Shown: piece by piece, positions 46,630 to 59,250 of the stretch
How the letters are laid out: every line of letters starts with the position of its first letter
Numbering within the stretch: the first letter of the stretch is position 1
Assembly (NCBI GenBank): GCA_037013495.1
Contig: CM072808.1
Coordinates: 7,851,319 to 7,915,318 of the forward strand
Source of the DNA: Hippophae tibetana
Lineage: Eukaryota > Streptophyta > Magnoliopsida > Rosales > Elaeagnaceae
Length of the DNA stretch: 64,000 nucleotides
Direction: 5' to 3'
Notes under the pieces: model-generated
The model's database searches: none
Told to the model about the DNA's origin: nothing
The model's input: the letters and a program-made list of their open reading frames with translations, nothing else
Position numbers and translations under genes: made by a program

Positions 46630-47340
46630 ATGGTTGAAAGAGAACATAATGCACAACCACACACCTTGATGGATTATGTAAGGCCAATTGTGAATGACAA
46701 CTACTCAGGTGTAAGACACTAGACCATTAATGTCAATAATTTTGAGGTCAAACCTGCGTTGATCAATATGGTGCAACAAGCCCAATTTATCGGATTGCCA
46801 CTTGATGATCCCAATATTCATTTGGTGATGTTCTTGGAGATTTTTGACACAATAAAGATGAATCGTGTTACTGAAGACACCATTAGACTGAGATTGTTTC
46901 CTTTTTCATTGAGGGACAAGGCTAGAGGTTGGCTACAATCTCTACAACCGGGAAGCATCACTAGTTGATAGGACATGGTAGAAAAGTTTCTTGCTAAATT
47001 CTTCCCACCTGTAAATATAGCCCAACTCAGGAGTGTGATTGGTCAATTCAAACAAAATGATTTTGAGACACTATATGAAGCATGAAAAAGGTATAAAGAT
47101 ATGATTCGACGTTGCCTTCTACATAGATTTCCAGATTGGTTGCAAGTTTAGATGTTCTATAATGGGTTAAATAGGAAAACTAGAACTATAGTTGATGTTG
47201 CTTCTGGTGGAACTTTTATGTCAAAGACACTTGAAGGTGCCACTTCTCTTTTGGAAGAAATGGCCTCAAACAACTATCAATGGCTAAGAAAGTTGTCGGG
47301 ATTCATGAATTGGAGTCATTTGTTGTCCTTTTAGCTCAAG
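46630..47340 (+). pseudogene. Athila-like gag remnant
   Basis: It starts MVEREHNAQP at 46630 and passes through IRLRLFPFSLRDKARGWL, then SLQPGSIT, then KFLAKFFPP, which is the core of plant Athila-type gag. In-frame stops occur at several places (for example after SGVRH, after SITS and after LYEA), so no full-length gag can be made. A zinc knuckle was not found. Confidence 0.8.
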
Positions 47341-47810
47341 TAGCTTCTCTATCTCATCATATTTCAGTCTTGACAACTCAAAGAATACCACAAAATGCAT
47401 AATATGTTGCAAACCCAAGTATAACAGTTTCAATGATTGAAGCAAGTCAAGAATATGTTCAATACATCAACAATCAAAACTACGATTATCTTGGTGATCC
47501 TATGCCAAATTACTACCATTAATGACTTTAAAAGCATGAGAATATTTCTTATGGAAACATAAAGAATGTGCTACAACCTTTTCTAGGTTTTGGTAGTTAA
47601 CCAAGCAAGAAGGTGTCATTTGAGGATGCCATGGTTTGCTTTGTTGAGGAGACCAAAGCAAGGTTTAAAAAGAGTGATTCATGAATGGATAACATTGAGA
47701 CTCATTTTAACAATATGGAAGTCACTATGAAAAATCTTAAACTGCAAATTGGGTAACTGGCCATAACCATCAATGCCTAACAAAGAGGAACTTTTCCTAG
47801 CAATACAGAA

Positions 47811-48620
47811 GTGAATCTAAAGGAACAATGCAATGCAATTACACTAAAGAGTGGAAGAGAAATTGAGAAATCACCATCAAAAGAAATCAAGTCCGCCCCT
47901 ACAGCTCCAAGCAATGGCCAAAGCAATCATAAAGTAGAAGAAGAAGAGATTGTTAATGATACACTAAGAGAGACTAATATGCCTCCATCAATTTCATTTC
48001 CTGACAATCCTCCTATTCTCTCTACTCCACTTCCTTATCCTCAAGGTTTTCAAAAACAAAAATTAGATAAACAATTTTCTAAGTTTTTGGATATTTTTAA
48101 GAAAATTAACATAAATATTCCTTTTGTAGATGCCTTGGAAAAAATGCCAAATTATGCCAAATTTTTGAAGGACATCATTCCCAAAAAGATAAGGTTTGAA
48201 GAGTTCAAAACGGTGAAGCTTTCTAAAGAATGTAGTGCCATTCTTCAAAAGAAATTACCTCAAAAATTAAAAGATTCAGGGAGTTTCACTTTGCCTTACA
48301 CTATTGGAAATTCATTTTTTTATAAAGTTTTATATGATCTTAGTACTAGCATTAATCTTATGCCACTATCGTTTATAGGAAACTTAGACTTGGAGAGATG
48401 AAACAAACAACAATTTATTTGCAACTAGTAGATCAATCCATCAAGTATCCACGTGGAATCATAGAAGATGTATTGGTAAAAGTGGATAAATTTATTTTTG
48501 CCACTGATTTTGTGGTGTTAGATATGGATGAATACCAAGATGTCCCACTAATTCTTGGTCGACCATTCTTGGCTACGAGAAAGGGCTTTAATGGATGTTC
48601 AAAAGGGTAAGTTAACATTG
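47811..48620 (+). pseudogene. Athila-like linker and aspartic protease remnant
   Basis: Frame 47811-48401 carries ITLKSGREI, PFVDALEKMPNYAKFLKD and LPYTIGN, then YDLSTSINLMPLS, where functional proteases have DLGAS. A frameshift then moves to 48398-48610 with KVDKFIFATDFVVLDMD and PLILGRPFLAT, the C-terminal protease part. The changed active-site loop (LST for LGA) and the shift indicate inactivity. Confidence 0.8.
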
Positions 48621-49099
48621 AGAATGAATAAGGAAGAGGTTACATTCAACATCTACGAAGCTATGAGATTTCCATAAGATCCAAGCACTTGCTTTCAGGT
48701 AGATATCATTAAACAATGTGTAATAAAAGCCTTTCAAGAAGATATGTCGGCTGATCACCTAGAACAATGTATCACCACTTCATCTCATGCTTATGATTTT
48801 AATAACTCTGTTGTTTATGAACTTGATTTGCCTTTTTTAGTGAAGAATTTCTCCATTATGTATTTTTCTTGGAAGCATTGCAATAGGTTACATCTGGTAG
48901 CACATAAGTGGAAAGGTTGGAGCTAATGGTAGCAAAGACAGATTCTATAATCTCTATAGAAAAAGTGTAGCAAATTACAATTCTAGAGTTGAAGCAATTG
49001 CCTGATCATCTTTGTTATGCGTTCTTAGGTGATAATTACATCTTTCTAGTGATTGTTGTGACATCACTTACACCTGAAGAAGAGGAAAAGTTACTAGGT

Positions 49100-49780
49100 G
49101 TGTTAAAGAAGCATAAAATAGCCTTGGGATGAACTATTCTGACATAAAAGGTATAAGTCCATCCATTTACATGCATAATATTCTAATGAAGGAACCTTGC
49201 AAACCATCAATTAAGCCTAAAAGAAGATTAAATCCAACAATAAAGGAAGTTGTGAGATTTGAAATTTTGAAGCTCTTCAATGCTGGAATTATTTATGCTA
49301 TTTCAGACGACTCATGAGTAAGTCCATTGCATGTTGTACCAAAAAGGGTGGAATGATGGTGGTGAAAAATGACAACAATGAGCTTACTCCTACAAGAACA
49401 GTCATGGGTTGGCGTGTATGTATAGATTATCACAATTTAAACAAAGCAACAAGGAAGGATCATTTTCCACTTCTATTCATTGATCAAATGTTAGATCGAT
49501 TGGTTGGATATCCCTATTATTGATTCTTAGATGGTTATTTGCGGTATAACCATATTACTATAGCCCCCGAAGATCAGGAGAAAACTACATTCACATGCCC
49601 TTATGAAATATTTTATTTTAGAAGGATGCCCTTTGGATTGAGCAATTTCCCAACATTTCAACATTTTAAGATGGCTATTTTTCTGATATGGTGGAAGATA
49701 TAATGGAAATTTTCATGGATGACCTTTTGGTTGGAAAAGCATGTCATCCCCTTGTTAAGTTGGAGCATAAATATTATTAG
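49100..49780 (+). pseudogene. Athila-like reverse transcriptase remnant
   Basis: Segments in order are SDIKGISPSIYMHNILM, RRLNPTIKEVVRFEILKL, GWRVCIDYHNLNKATRKDHF, APEDQEKTTFTCPYE, RRMPFGLSN and FMDD (49711-49722, the catalytic pair). Stops occur after SDDS, YPYY and WKI, and the frame shifts just before FMDD. The thumb and everything downstream are absent. Confidence 0.85.
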
Positions 49781-50189
49781 GCTATAAAGAAGTTTAATTT
49801 TGATTTGAAGGAAGTAGATGAAAAGTGACATTTTCAATTGCATGATATGGATGAGTTCCAGAATGATGCTTATGAAAATGCAAAGATTGGAAAAATAAGT
49901 GGCATGACAAACTGATTCTTAGGCGTGAGTTTGCTCCAGGACAATAGGTTTTTCTTTTCAATTCACAACTAAAACTCTTCCAAGGTAAGTTAAGATCAAG
50001 ATGGAAATGTCTTTATGCAATTAACAAATTCTACTTTTGGAGTAATAGACTTAAAAGGCAAGGCAGAGAATATATTTAGAGTTAACAATCAGAGATTGAA
50101 GAATAAGTGGAGAGAAATTGTGTATTTATTCCTCTTAAAAATCCTAATTGATGAAGATTGAAAAGTCTGGCTGTAGATTATAAAAAAAA

Positions 50190-50430
50190 CACTTATGAGA
50201 GGCAGCCCATAAAACTTTTTTTATTATTTTATTTTATTTTATTATTTATTACTATTAGAATAATTTTGATTTTGATAATTGTTTATTTTGTAGGAATAAA
50301 AAGCTGAAAATTACAAACTAATATGGATCCACCATAAAACTAGGGAAGTTCCTTCATTTCTTCGATCTGTCTCACTTTTGAATTACAATGAGGACATTGT
50401 GTAGTTTAAGTTTGGGGTGTCAACTATTAT
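50190..50430 (+). other. Athila-type post-pol module
   Basis: GAGAGGCAGCCCA (about 50196) and then GAGGACATTGTGTAGTTTAAG with GGGGTGTC (50389-50421) are the untranslated landmarks found after pol in Athila-type elements. They match the blocks in the LARD-like interior at 13577-13905. The distance between the two is about 190 bp here and about 270 bp there. Confidence 0.65.
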
Positions 50431-52592
50431 AGTCTTGAGTTGTTGAATTATCTTATCAAACATGTATTTGAGTATGATTGAATTCGATATGACTTTGAAA
50501 TTTGTGATTAAGGATGATTCTGAGAAATGTTTTTCAAAATCTACTATTATGTTAGTCAGAGTTTTGTGGATACTTTGCACATAGTAAATTTTTCTCTACA
50601 CCATTTTACCTACGAAGAAAAGGAGTTGAATTAATTTGGTTAGGAAAGTTCAATCTTACTTTTCTCTAGAATTCGTTGATGGATCCTTGAGACGAAATCC
50701 TAATTGATACCAAATATTAGAAAAATGATCAAGGCAATTTTTTTCACAACCAAAAAGCTTTTCTAGTCACCCTAATTATCACACCATCATTACATGGTGT
50801 ATTCCTATAATCAACCCCATTGAGCCTTATTTTACATAAACCTTATTTTTTCTTTTAACTACGTAAACCATTCCAATTCTAAGCTTGAAAAACCATGAAT
50901 CTACCTTAAATTTTGAGAAAATACTTTGGTAAAAATTTACATTTAAAGAGAAAATTAGTTTAAATTAAATAATCCACATTATGTTTGTTCTATTCGATCA
51001 AAGTGTGAAAAAAAAGATAAAGTGAAAGGCAAGAATCGAAAAAGGATTAAAGTGGTTGAAATTAGTAAAGACTATGAGTATAAAGGTAACCACAACAAAA
51101 AAGAAGAAGAAGAAAAGAAAAAAAAAAAGAAATCCACTTATTGAATTTCAAGGTGAAAAAAGAAAAAAGAAAGAGCTATGATATGAATCATGTGGATATT
51201 CTTTTTATTGTTTCTTTCTACCAAGTATTTTCCTAGTTTGCTTTAATTTTTCATATCCATTTCTTTCTTAGCCCTCACCCTATGACCTGTCATTACAACT
51301 CCAATTAAAGACCTTTTGATCTTTGATTTTGGTATTTGATTACATTAGTTGAGAGGATTTCTGAAAATTGGACTTATAGAGTTAAGTTTTGAGATCAGAA
51401 TTCTTCTGATTTTAGTTGTTCTACTTTTATCTGAATTTGCTGGAGGTTTTGAGTTAAATTGACTATTTCACACACACACACTCAAGGACCTAGCTTTAGG
51501 TTGAAGTAAATGCTTAACTCTTACTTGACAAATTGTGAAATTTTGATTGATTTTCTTGCCATCTTTGATGTAAAAAGAGTAAGTTATTAGTGATGAAATC
51601 TAAAATTTAGATCATGGTTTGGTAAGTGATGATAGTTATCTATGGAACCTTGTTGACACTGTCTAAAATTTTCCTTTTCTTTTATTTTCTTTTTGTTTGA
51701 GGACAAATTTTTTTTTAAGTTGAGGGTATTTGACATGATTTATCACTTCTCAACTTTAACTTTGATATAATTTTACTTATATTGTTTTACTGATTTTAGA
51801 CTTCATTATTATTATTTAAAATTTTAGAAGCATATTATCTAAGGACTCTCAAATTTAAATGAAAATTTATTTAAATTAGGATGTCTCTAAATATATATAT
51901 ATATAAATAGATGATATAACCCTCTGGATTTTTATTTTTTTTCTCTCGTACGTTTTATATATATTGATGACTCTATGAAAGTTTAGTCATTGGTGTACTT
52001 TTTTACTTAATATTTACTTATTTTATTCAATAAATAGTATTTTTATAGCCAAAAATATTAAAATATAAACTTTTTAGTGAAAAGAGGTGAAAATATAATT
52101 TTTGGAATTTTTTGGGATTTGTAACGTAGGACCAATCAGAATCTACCACGAGGCATGCCACGCAAGCATGGAAGTTGACTGGGCAAGCCACGCGGACATA
52201 ACACAAGCAAGGATAGTGAATCAATTTATGCTGCTTGTGAGTAGGACGAAACGTGCACTACGTGCCATCACAACATTGAATCGGAGTTTGAAGTGCTATC
52301 AAACTTCTCTACCACGTGTCGCCATTCAATTACTCCCGCGTTCCACCAATATGCCATGCCATCTGTTTCCACAAATCATGTGACTCAACCAGCGTTGACT
52401 CTAACTGGTCTCTCCTACCACACGTTGCTCTCTGATTCATCTAGTGAATTCCTTATTCCATGTGTCACATTGTGATTGGATGACATTGTCAATTTTGCTT
52501 GTTTTGATCGTAGCTTTTGATCTAAAGTTGATCTGATGGTCCCAATCACACCTGAGTAATATATAAGCCCCTAATCACTTTATAAACCCTAA

Positions 52593-53459
52593 GATGACAT
52601 TTGGTTCATGGAATGGAATCGAAATCGAAATCGAAATCGAAATCGAAATGGAATGAAATGGAAAGGAAATAATGTTGTTTGGTTTGACCATTGGAATCAA
52701 GCTCGGAATCAGGATTACAGTGTTTGGTTTGCCACTAGAATGGAATGAAAAAGCTGTAAATTAACTTAATACCCCTACATTCATAAAGTTCAAATAATGT
52801 CATTTAATTACTATTTTTTCATCACACAAAATATATTATTGAAATCATTATTTTTCTAAATAATTATTACTTAATTAAAAATAAATACATTATTAAAATT
52901 ATTATTTTTCTAAATAGGGTTTAGGGTTTTGAGGTTTGGGATTTGAGATTTAGGGTTTAGGGATTTAGGATTTGGGGTTTAGGGTTTTAGAATTTGGGAT
53001 TTTGGATTTAGGGTTTAGGGTTTAGGATTTGGAATTTGGGGTTTAGGGTTTAAGGTTTAGGGTTTAGGGTTTAGGGTTTAGATTTTTGGGATTTAGGTTT
53101 TAAGGTTTAGGGTTTTAGGATTTAGGGATTTGAGGTTTAGGGTTTAGGGATTTAGGGTTTAGGGTTTAGGATTTTAGGATTTTGATATAGGGTTTAGGGT
53201 TTTGGAATTTAGGGTTTTAGGTTTTGGGTTTGGGGATTTGGGATTTGAGTTTAGGGTTATGTTTGGGGTGAGGGTAAAATTAGAAAAAAAAAGTTTAGAT
53301 AGGAATGAAATCATAATTCCTAAAAGGGAGAGAAGGAATTGTTATTCCTTCTCCTTTAGTAATCGATTCCATTCTGTCCCCTTATTCCGCCCCACCAAAC
53401 ACACAAAATGGAAGGAATCAATTTTGATTACTTTTCATTCCCTCCAACCAAACATCACC
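52593..53459. mobile_element. Tourist/PIF-Harbinger-like MITE carrying telomere-like repeats (copy 2)
   Basis: The inverted ends are GATGACATTTGGTT and, inward from the right, GGTGATGTTTGGTT. It is flanked by TAA on both sides (52590-52592 and 53460-53462). It is the reverse-orientation relative of 2802-3815: the telomere-like unit appears here as (TTTAGGG)n and the short repeat near the end is (GAAATC)n. It is inserted about 25 bp downstream of the TATA box of LTR G, where it would interrupt transcription from that promoter. Confidence 0.82.
52910..53270. repeat. degenerate interstitial telomere-like (TTTAGGG)n array
   Basis: TTTAGGG and variants (TTTAGGA, TTTGGGA, TTTAGGGA) occur in loose tandem array for about 350 bp within the MITE. 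Orientation is opposite to the array at 2995-3475, as expected from the opposite orientation of the MITEs. Confidence 0.88.
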
Positions 53460-55449
53460 TAAGTGGCCTTCATTAGCATAATTTTGGTGAGTTTTTGAAG
53501 CTAAAAGAGAGAAAAATACAAAACAATTCAAGAAGGGACACAATTTTGGTGGAGATTAAAAAGTAGATTAATTTTATAATTCAAGAGATTGATTGTATTT
53601 CTTCTACTTTTTCCTTTATCAATTTTTATGTCTTTCTTTATGAAAAATATGAGCTTTATGAATATAATTATGTGTAGTTAATTTATTAATTTAGGGATCT
53701 TATGAACCAAATTTTTACCATGTGATGATTTAATATTTTACCTTAAATATAATTTTAATTTAATTATATTATTTAATTTGATTTATATGCTATTAATTGT
53801 TTGGCCAACAATTTATCTATAGAGACAATTAAATAGATTTGAGAGAATTATTTAATTGTTTGTCTTGATTAAATAACATACATAATTTCTAGGTAGAGAT
53901 GTACGATTCTTATGTATGTGATCCATAATTGATGAACTTAATGAGTAGTATGCAATTTAATTAGCATGAGAGTGTAATTAATTTAATTACTATATGGTGT
54001 GTAGTTTACTTGAGAGAGGATTACATGCTAAGTTAGATTCAATTGATAATGTAATTAATTGATAATTATATTGAGAGGATTTTAGCAATTAACATGTTTA
54101 CAAAATTGGGGGATTAAGTATTCCTAGATATTTTCTCATATATCTTTTTAGTTACCAAATTTGATTTAATTAATTATTGTTATTTAATTTTAGTTATTTT
54201 AATTTCGCTTCCTTAAAATATAAAAACATAAAAACAATTATTTTTATTTTATTAGTTTTAAAAATTAGTTTCTAATAAAATAATCTCTGTGGGAACAATA
54301 TTTTCTTATCATTATATTATTTGTTGTGATATGTATACTTGTATATTCATTGCACACACTTCGTGTGTGGCGATCATGTATATATATATAAAGAGGTAAC
54401 CGAGTGTAGGTTTTTGGATGAATATATATAGAGAACAAAAGAAAAAAGAGAGGAGAAGAGGGGTGGAGACAAAAAGAAATAGCGCGAGAAGAAGAAAAGA
54501 AAATAAAAGGAGTAGAAACGTAGAAACTAGGAAAAAGAGAAAGAAAACATGAAAGAGGACATGAAAATAGATTCTTTTTGTGATTCAATTTTCTTTCAAT
54601 TTTTCTCAGAAAATTATGGTAAATTTGTTTATGTTAAATTTAATTTTTAGTATGAACTAATTTTTCTTTATTTTAGGAAAAATATGTAATTTAATTCTGA
54701 ACTATGCTTGATTTTCTATGTCAATTTGAATTATTCTCTTCATATTTGTCTGATTTATTTTGAGTTTATTACTTCTAATTAACTGGTCATTAATTAGATG
54801 ATTTTAGTCTTGTGATTTACTATTGAAAGAAGGAATTATATGATTGATATGAAATATTTCGGCATAGGTAAATATAAAAATTGAAAGACTTATATGAACC
54901 TGTGTAATTTTAAAATCATTCGTCTTAATATTTTCTTGCTTTATTAAATTGCATACTCTTATGTAAATTAATTATCAAAAATGCTTCCAATTGACTATCG
55001 AAAGAGGCTTTTGGATATTTTTTGGAGATTGCTTACAAAGAGAGAGAATTAAATTCAATTAGCTAGATGACTAAAGCATAGTGAGGGATTAGGTGAAATC
55101 GATTTCCTAGAAGTTTTCTACCCATTAATTTGATCTTTGAACAATATATTTATTTTCTTTTGCATATTTTCTTTACATTAATTTTATTTTAAATTTCAAA
55201 TACAACAACTTTAGTGACTTCTCTTAATAAAATTAAGTTAGTATAATTTTGGTATTTGTCAAAAATAAGTTACTAATCCCTGATACGATATTCTTCTTAT
55301 TACTTTATTATAAAACTACGATATTGTGCACTTACAGTTTTTTATTGATAAGATTTGCATAATAATCATATAAAATGATATAATTAAACCTATTATTTTC
55401 AATTGAGCATAGTAAAAGCATAGAGTATAAGTATTTTTCAAGCACTTAC

Positions 55450-57776
55450 CATGTGTGCAAGCTCTTATATTTCAGAAAAGCTCAAAACTAGTATGAATTG
55501 GTCCATAATATCTTTACTTATAGAGTCACCAACATTAATGAATGCAAAAAAGTTGAAAGTCACATCTATTTTAGATATTCATCTATGAGGTTATCATCTC
55601 CTACCTATTAAAGGCTCCAAATAAGTTATATTCACCAAAATTCTACTTTGATATAGATTCACTCAAAAAATTGGCACTTACTAGTTAGAGCGTGCCTACC
55701 CAAGTCAAGTAAGCCAAGGTCCAATATTGAAGAGCAAGTTTCATCCTAGCTTACTAGGATTCCCCTTGGACAACCACAGTCCACCATGGCCAAGGTCTGA
55801 CCACTAAAGTTCAACTTGATTATCCAAAAATCATTCATACAAAAAAGTGAAAAATAAATGTACATACACCTATGATAAATTCTATCTAGAAGGTACACTC
55901 CTAGTGTGCTTAAGAGATCCATCAAGTCCATATTAAGAGAACCTAAAAAGCCAACTTAGCTAACTAGGTTTGCATATAGAATCAAGGAACCAAATACCTT
56001 TTCCAGGCGTGTTCCACTCAAAAAGAAGTTTGCAAACTTTTACACAAACAGAATGTCCAAAAGTTACATCTGTAATGTGTTTTTAATGTCCCCAAATGAC
56101 ACGATTAGAGTGTCTAATCAAAGAATAACACTCAGTTCATAAGAGTTAGAGAGGTGATGCTATATTCACAATTAGGCCCTACATGCTTTTAATGCACATG
56201 ATTTGAAGAAGTGCCATTAGTGATAACCATTTCCAAAATGTGTATCCATCCAAGTTATAGCGTAATTTATTTTCCATTAAGTGTTGTGGAAGCCCTATGT
56301 GACATTATTTGTACAAACACCTTTGCCTTTATATTCAAAAAATAAAGAAAAAAGTAAGAGTATACAGGTAATGTTAGCCACAAAAGTGTATTTTTTATTA
56401 GAAAAAATGTCATGATAATTCATTTGCTTTGAGTAAAAGTGTTATTAATCATCTAACTTTAAAATATGTGTGTACAGTAGATCAAATCCACATAGTTTAG
56501 CAAATCTATAATTTGATCTGATTAATACAGTTTAGAATTTTATAATCTGTAATCGATACTCACTTTATATTCATTCGATTAAATCTGATTTATCGTACAT
56601 GTGGACTAATTCTGATCCATCAGTATAATCTATTATATAATATTTTTCATGACTACATAATTTTTTATTTTAAAAAATTATGAAAATTATAAATCCATAA
56701 TAATAAATCCACACATTTGTTTAATAAATATATCCATGTTTGTCCAAATTTGAGAAATCGATATGTATTATGTAGCAAATAACAAACTGAATAATCAAAA
56801 AATATGAAAAGACGGTGGCTGTGGGATTGAATTATGGGTACTTAAAAGTTGAATTAGAATAAATATGATGAGAAAAGCCAAAAAAAACTCATCTAATTTA
56901 ATTATTTTGTCGTGGGTTACCATGTAATAATTAATGGTAAAATTATTTAATAAAATTTCTCATAGAATTTATACAAAAATATAAAAAATAAATATTTTAA
57001 TATATACGGATCTCATAGGATTTACTCATATTTAAAAATACTAATCTATGATTCGATTCATATCTTGTGAATTTTGAAATAATTTATTCAATTCAATCAT
57101 ACCATCAGATTGAAGCCATTCATAATCCTTTAAATGCAAACAAATTTTTTGAATTGTTTGGTTCAAAGAATTTTTTATACACCCTTAATTTAAAAAAGGT
57201 TTTCATTACTCATCTTATTCATAAAAAATATACTCATTAATCATTTTAATTATAAAAAGGTACTCATTAGTCTTTTTATTTATAAAAAAGAAACCACAAA
57301 AGTCTTTTATAGATAAAAAATTCAAACATATATTAATGAGAGTATTTTTGTTATTTATCTCTATCCTGTTAAATCAAAAAAATTACAATCATAGCTAGTG
57401 AGAATATTATAATTTTTTATCCCTATTCAGTTTGTGTTATTTTTTGTATAAATTTTTTATTTATATATGTCTTGTATTATGCATGTTATTATTATTTTGG
57501 TTGATTTTCTATGGAAATAATATCTGGATGTTCGGGTTTGAGGAACTAGAAGATTTACCGTATGTGGATAAATTTATTTACATATAAATAATTATATTTT
57601 ATTATGTCAAAGTAATACAATTTTAAAATGATTAAAATGATAAATTTTTGTATTATGTGTGTTTTGGTATATATTCTAATAATTAGGGAATTCATATATA
57701 ATAATACCTAAAATATATTGATTGGATACATATTTAATATGCTTAATGTCATTAATAGAAAATAGACAAATCTTGG
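55450..57776. other. non-coding stretch; 5' flank of the CACTA element in its right part
   Basis: 55450-56340 has a more balanced composition but no recognised product. 56340-57776 is very AT-rich. Repeats of 'actcatta(g/a)tc(t/a)ttt' at 57210-57310 may be subterminal repeats of the CACTA transposon that follows. I did not find a CACTA terminus, so the left end is not placed. Confidence 0.35.
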
Positions 57777-59250
57777 ATGTCAAAGTGTAGAATTGAGCAG
57801 GACTACATTTCTGGAGTTAAAAGTTTCATGGAATATACTTGTAGAAATAGTAATAACGAAATTAATATGATTCGATGTCCATATGTTAAATGTAAAAACG
57901 AGCGATTTCATGAAGTTGACGCGATTAAGTATCACCTTATCCATAGTGATATTCTTTTGAGTTATAAATGTTGGTATTATCATGGAGAAAATATTGATAA
58001 TACTTATGGAGAAGAGATAATTAGAATGTGAGTGGATTACATACATCTTATCATAATGTACAGACAGAAGATATGTTTCATGGTGTTGAAGATGAACTAC
58101 ATGAGGATGATCCCGAAACCTTTAAATTTTTTTTAGAAAATGCCAAAAAATTGTTGTATCCAAACTGAAAAAAATACACTAAAATGTCGGGATTAGTTCA
58201 TTTGTACAATATGAAGGCAAAACATGGTTTTTCTGACAAAGAATTCACAGAATTACTAAATCTACTAATAGATATGTTTCCTGAGGGTATTGAGTATGAA
58301 GTGAAGAAATCTCTTAGTCGATTTGGCATGGAATATCATAAGATTCATGCTTGTTCAAATGATTTCATTCTTTATAGAAAAGAATATGAGACATTAGATG
58401 ATTGTCCGATGTGTAAAGAATTGAGATGGAAACATGCTACAAATGAGACAACACCTAAGAAAGGCATGCATGCAAAGATTCTTTGGTACTTTCCTCTGAT
58501 TCCTCGCTTTCAAAGGTTGTTCAAAAGTAAAGAGACATCAAAGATGTTGACTTGGCATTCAAATAATTGATCTGATGATGGGGTGCTACATCATCCTTGT
58601 GATTTTCTAAATTGGGAAGTAATAGATAATTTATCCCTTCAATTTGCATCTGATCTGTGCAATCTTCGTTTTGCCATTGCTGTTGATGGAATTAATCCAT
58701 ATAGTTCCCTTAGTAGTAGATATAGCTGTTGGCCAGTAATTATGGTAACATACAACCTTCCTCCCTGATTATGTATGAAAAGAAAATTCATGATGTTAAC
58801 ATTATTGATCTCAGGACCGAAACAACCCGATGTTGATATTGATGTATATTTATAGTCTCTGATAAATTATTTAAAGACATTGTGTGGTGTAAATGTTTAC
58901 GATGCACATAAAGAAGAACATTTTAACTTGAGGGGGGTCTTTTGATGGAGAATTAATGATTTTTCTACCTATGGGAACTTATCAGGACATGCAACAAAAG
59001 GTTACAAGGGATGCCCTATATGTAGTGATGACACTTCTGTAACTTATCTTGTTCATGGTCGAAAGATGTCTTAGAGAAGACATAGAAGATTTTTTTCCAT
59101 CTAGACATAAGTTTAGATACCAAAAGAAACCATTCGATGGTGAAGAAGATCATGATCATACACCCCGACCTTTGGGAGGTGTTGAGATATTTAGGCAATT
59201 GAATGGTATGCCATTCAAATGATATGGAAAGATGAAAAAAAGAATACCCA
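57777..59250 (+). pseudogene. TNP2-type CACTA transposase, N-terminal part
   Basis: 57777-58031 has IRCPYVKCKNERF, then HLIHSDIL and KCWYYHGE, a transposase-associated Zn-binding domain. After a shift and a stop, 58184-58570 has KAKHGFSDKEFTELLNLL, KIHACSNDFILYRKEYE, DDCPMCKE and WYFPLIPRFQRLF of the tnp2 family. It continues through VDGINPYSSLSSRYSCWPVI, NLPP, NDFSTYGNLSGHATKGYKGC (58940-59020) and RRHRRFFPSRHKFR. At least six stops interrupt the domain. This enzyme would have bound element ends and catalysed cut-and-paste transposition. Confidence 0.88.

Larger units (their letters stand above)
51965..54376 (+). mobile_element. solo LTR of family G, itself hosting a MITE
   Basis: The right end GTGTGTGGCGATCA at 54376 equals, in reverse complement, the sequence starting at 63872, which supports a repeat boundary. 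The left end is placed at TGATGACTC (51965) by the TG rule and by flanks TATAT and TGTAT, a near-match of five bases, so it is less certain. The U3 part (52100-52480) is rich in ACGT-core and CCACG motifs. A TATA box (ATATATAAG) is near 52560. Without the MITE it measures about 1.54 kb. Confidence 0.6.
45300..55350 (+). mobile_element. Athila-like Ty3/gypsy element, decayed, lacking RNase H and integrase
   Basis: The order is 5' LTR (45300-46423), primer-binding site (46430-46446), gag (46630-47340), protease and linker (47811-48620), RT (49100-49780), post-pol module (50190-50430) and 3' LTR (51731-55350, interrupted). Downstream of RT, RNase H and integrase are missing, replaced by about 400 bp of unrecognised sequence. 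Stops occur in all domains. It inserted into LTR F, whose two parts flank it. The flanking bases TAATT and AGATT are similar but not an exact duplication. The 3' LTR end is mutated (GATA instead of GATCA). Confidence 0.8.
51731..55350 (+). repeat. 3' LTR of the Athila-like element, interrupted by solo LTR G
   Basis: It begins TGACATGATTTATCACTTCTC-like at 51731 after the T-rich, GTTGAGGG-containing end of the interior. It is split at about 51964 and resumes at 54377 with a TGTATATATATA run and the AGAGGAGAAGAG leader. Apart from the insert it is about 1.2 kb, similar to the 5' LTR, with many substitutions that show age. Confidence 0.8.
43554..55449 (-). mobile_element. old LTR 'F', split by the Athila-like element
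   Basis: 43554-45299 is a diverged relative of the L1 LTRs in minus orientation: TGATG start, ACAAATATACTCCTAAGGTCGGTC-like block near 43615, and the 'aaaacacct(g/t)aaatacaa' block near 45020. After the insertion at 45300-55350, the same LTR order resumes at 55351 (ATAATCATATAAAATGATATAA) and ends near 55449 with TTTTTCAAGCACTTACCA, matching the TTTTTAAGCATTCATCA end of copy A. No interior is seen, so it is probably a solo LTR. Confidence 0.6.

Noticed and set aside
57780-58046. Minus-strand frame opposite the CACTA transposase start
   Set aside because: The plus strand has the transposase-associated domain; the minus frame is a mirror reading.
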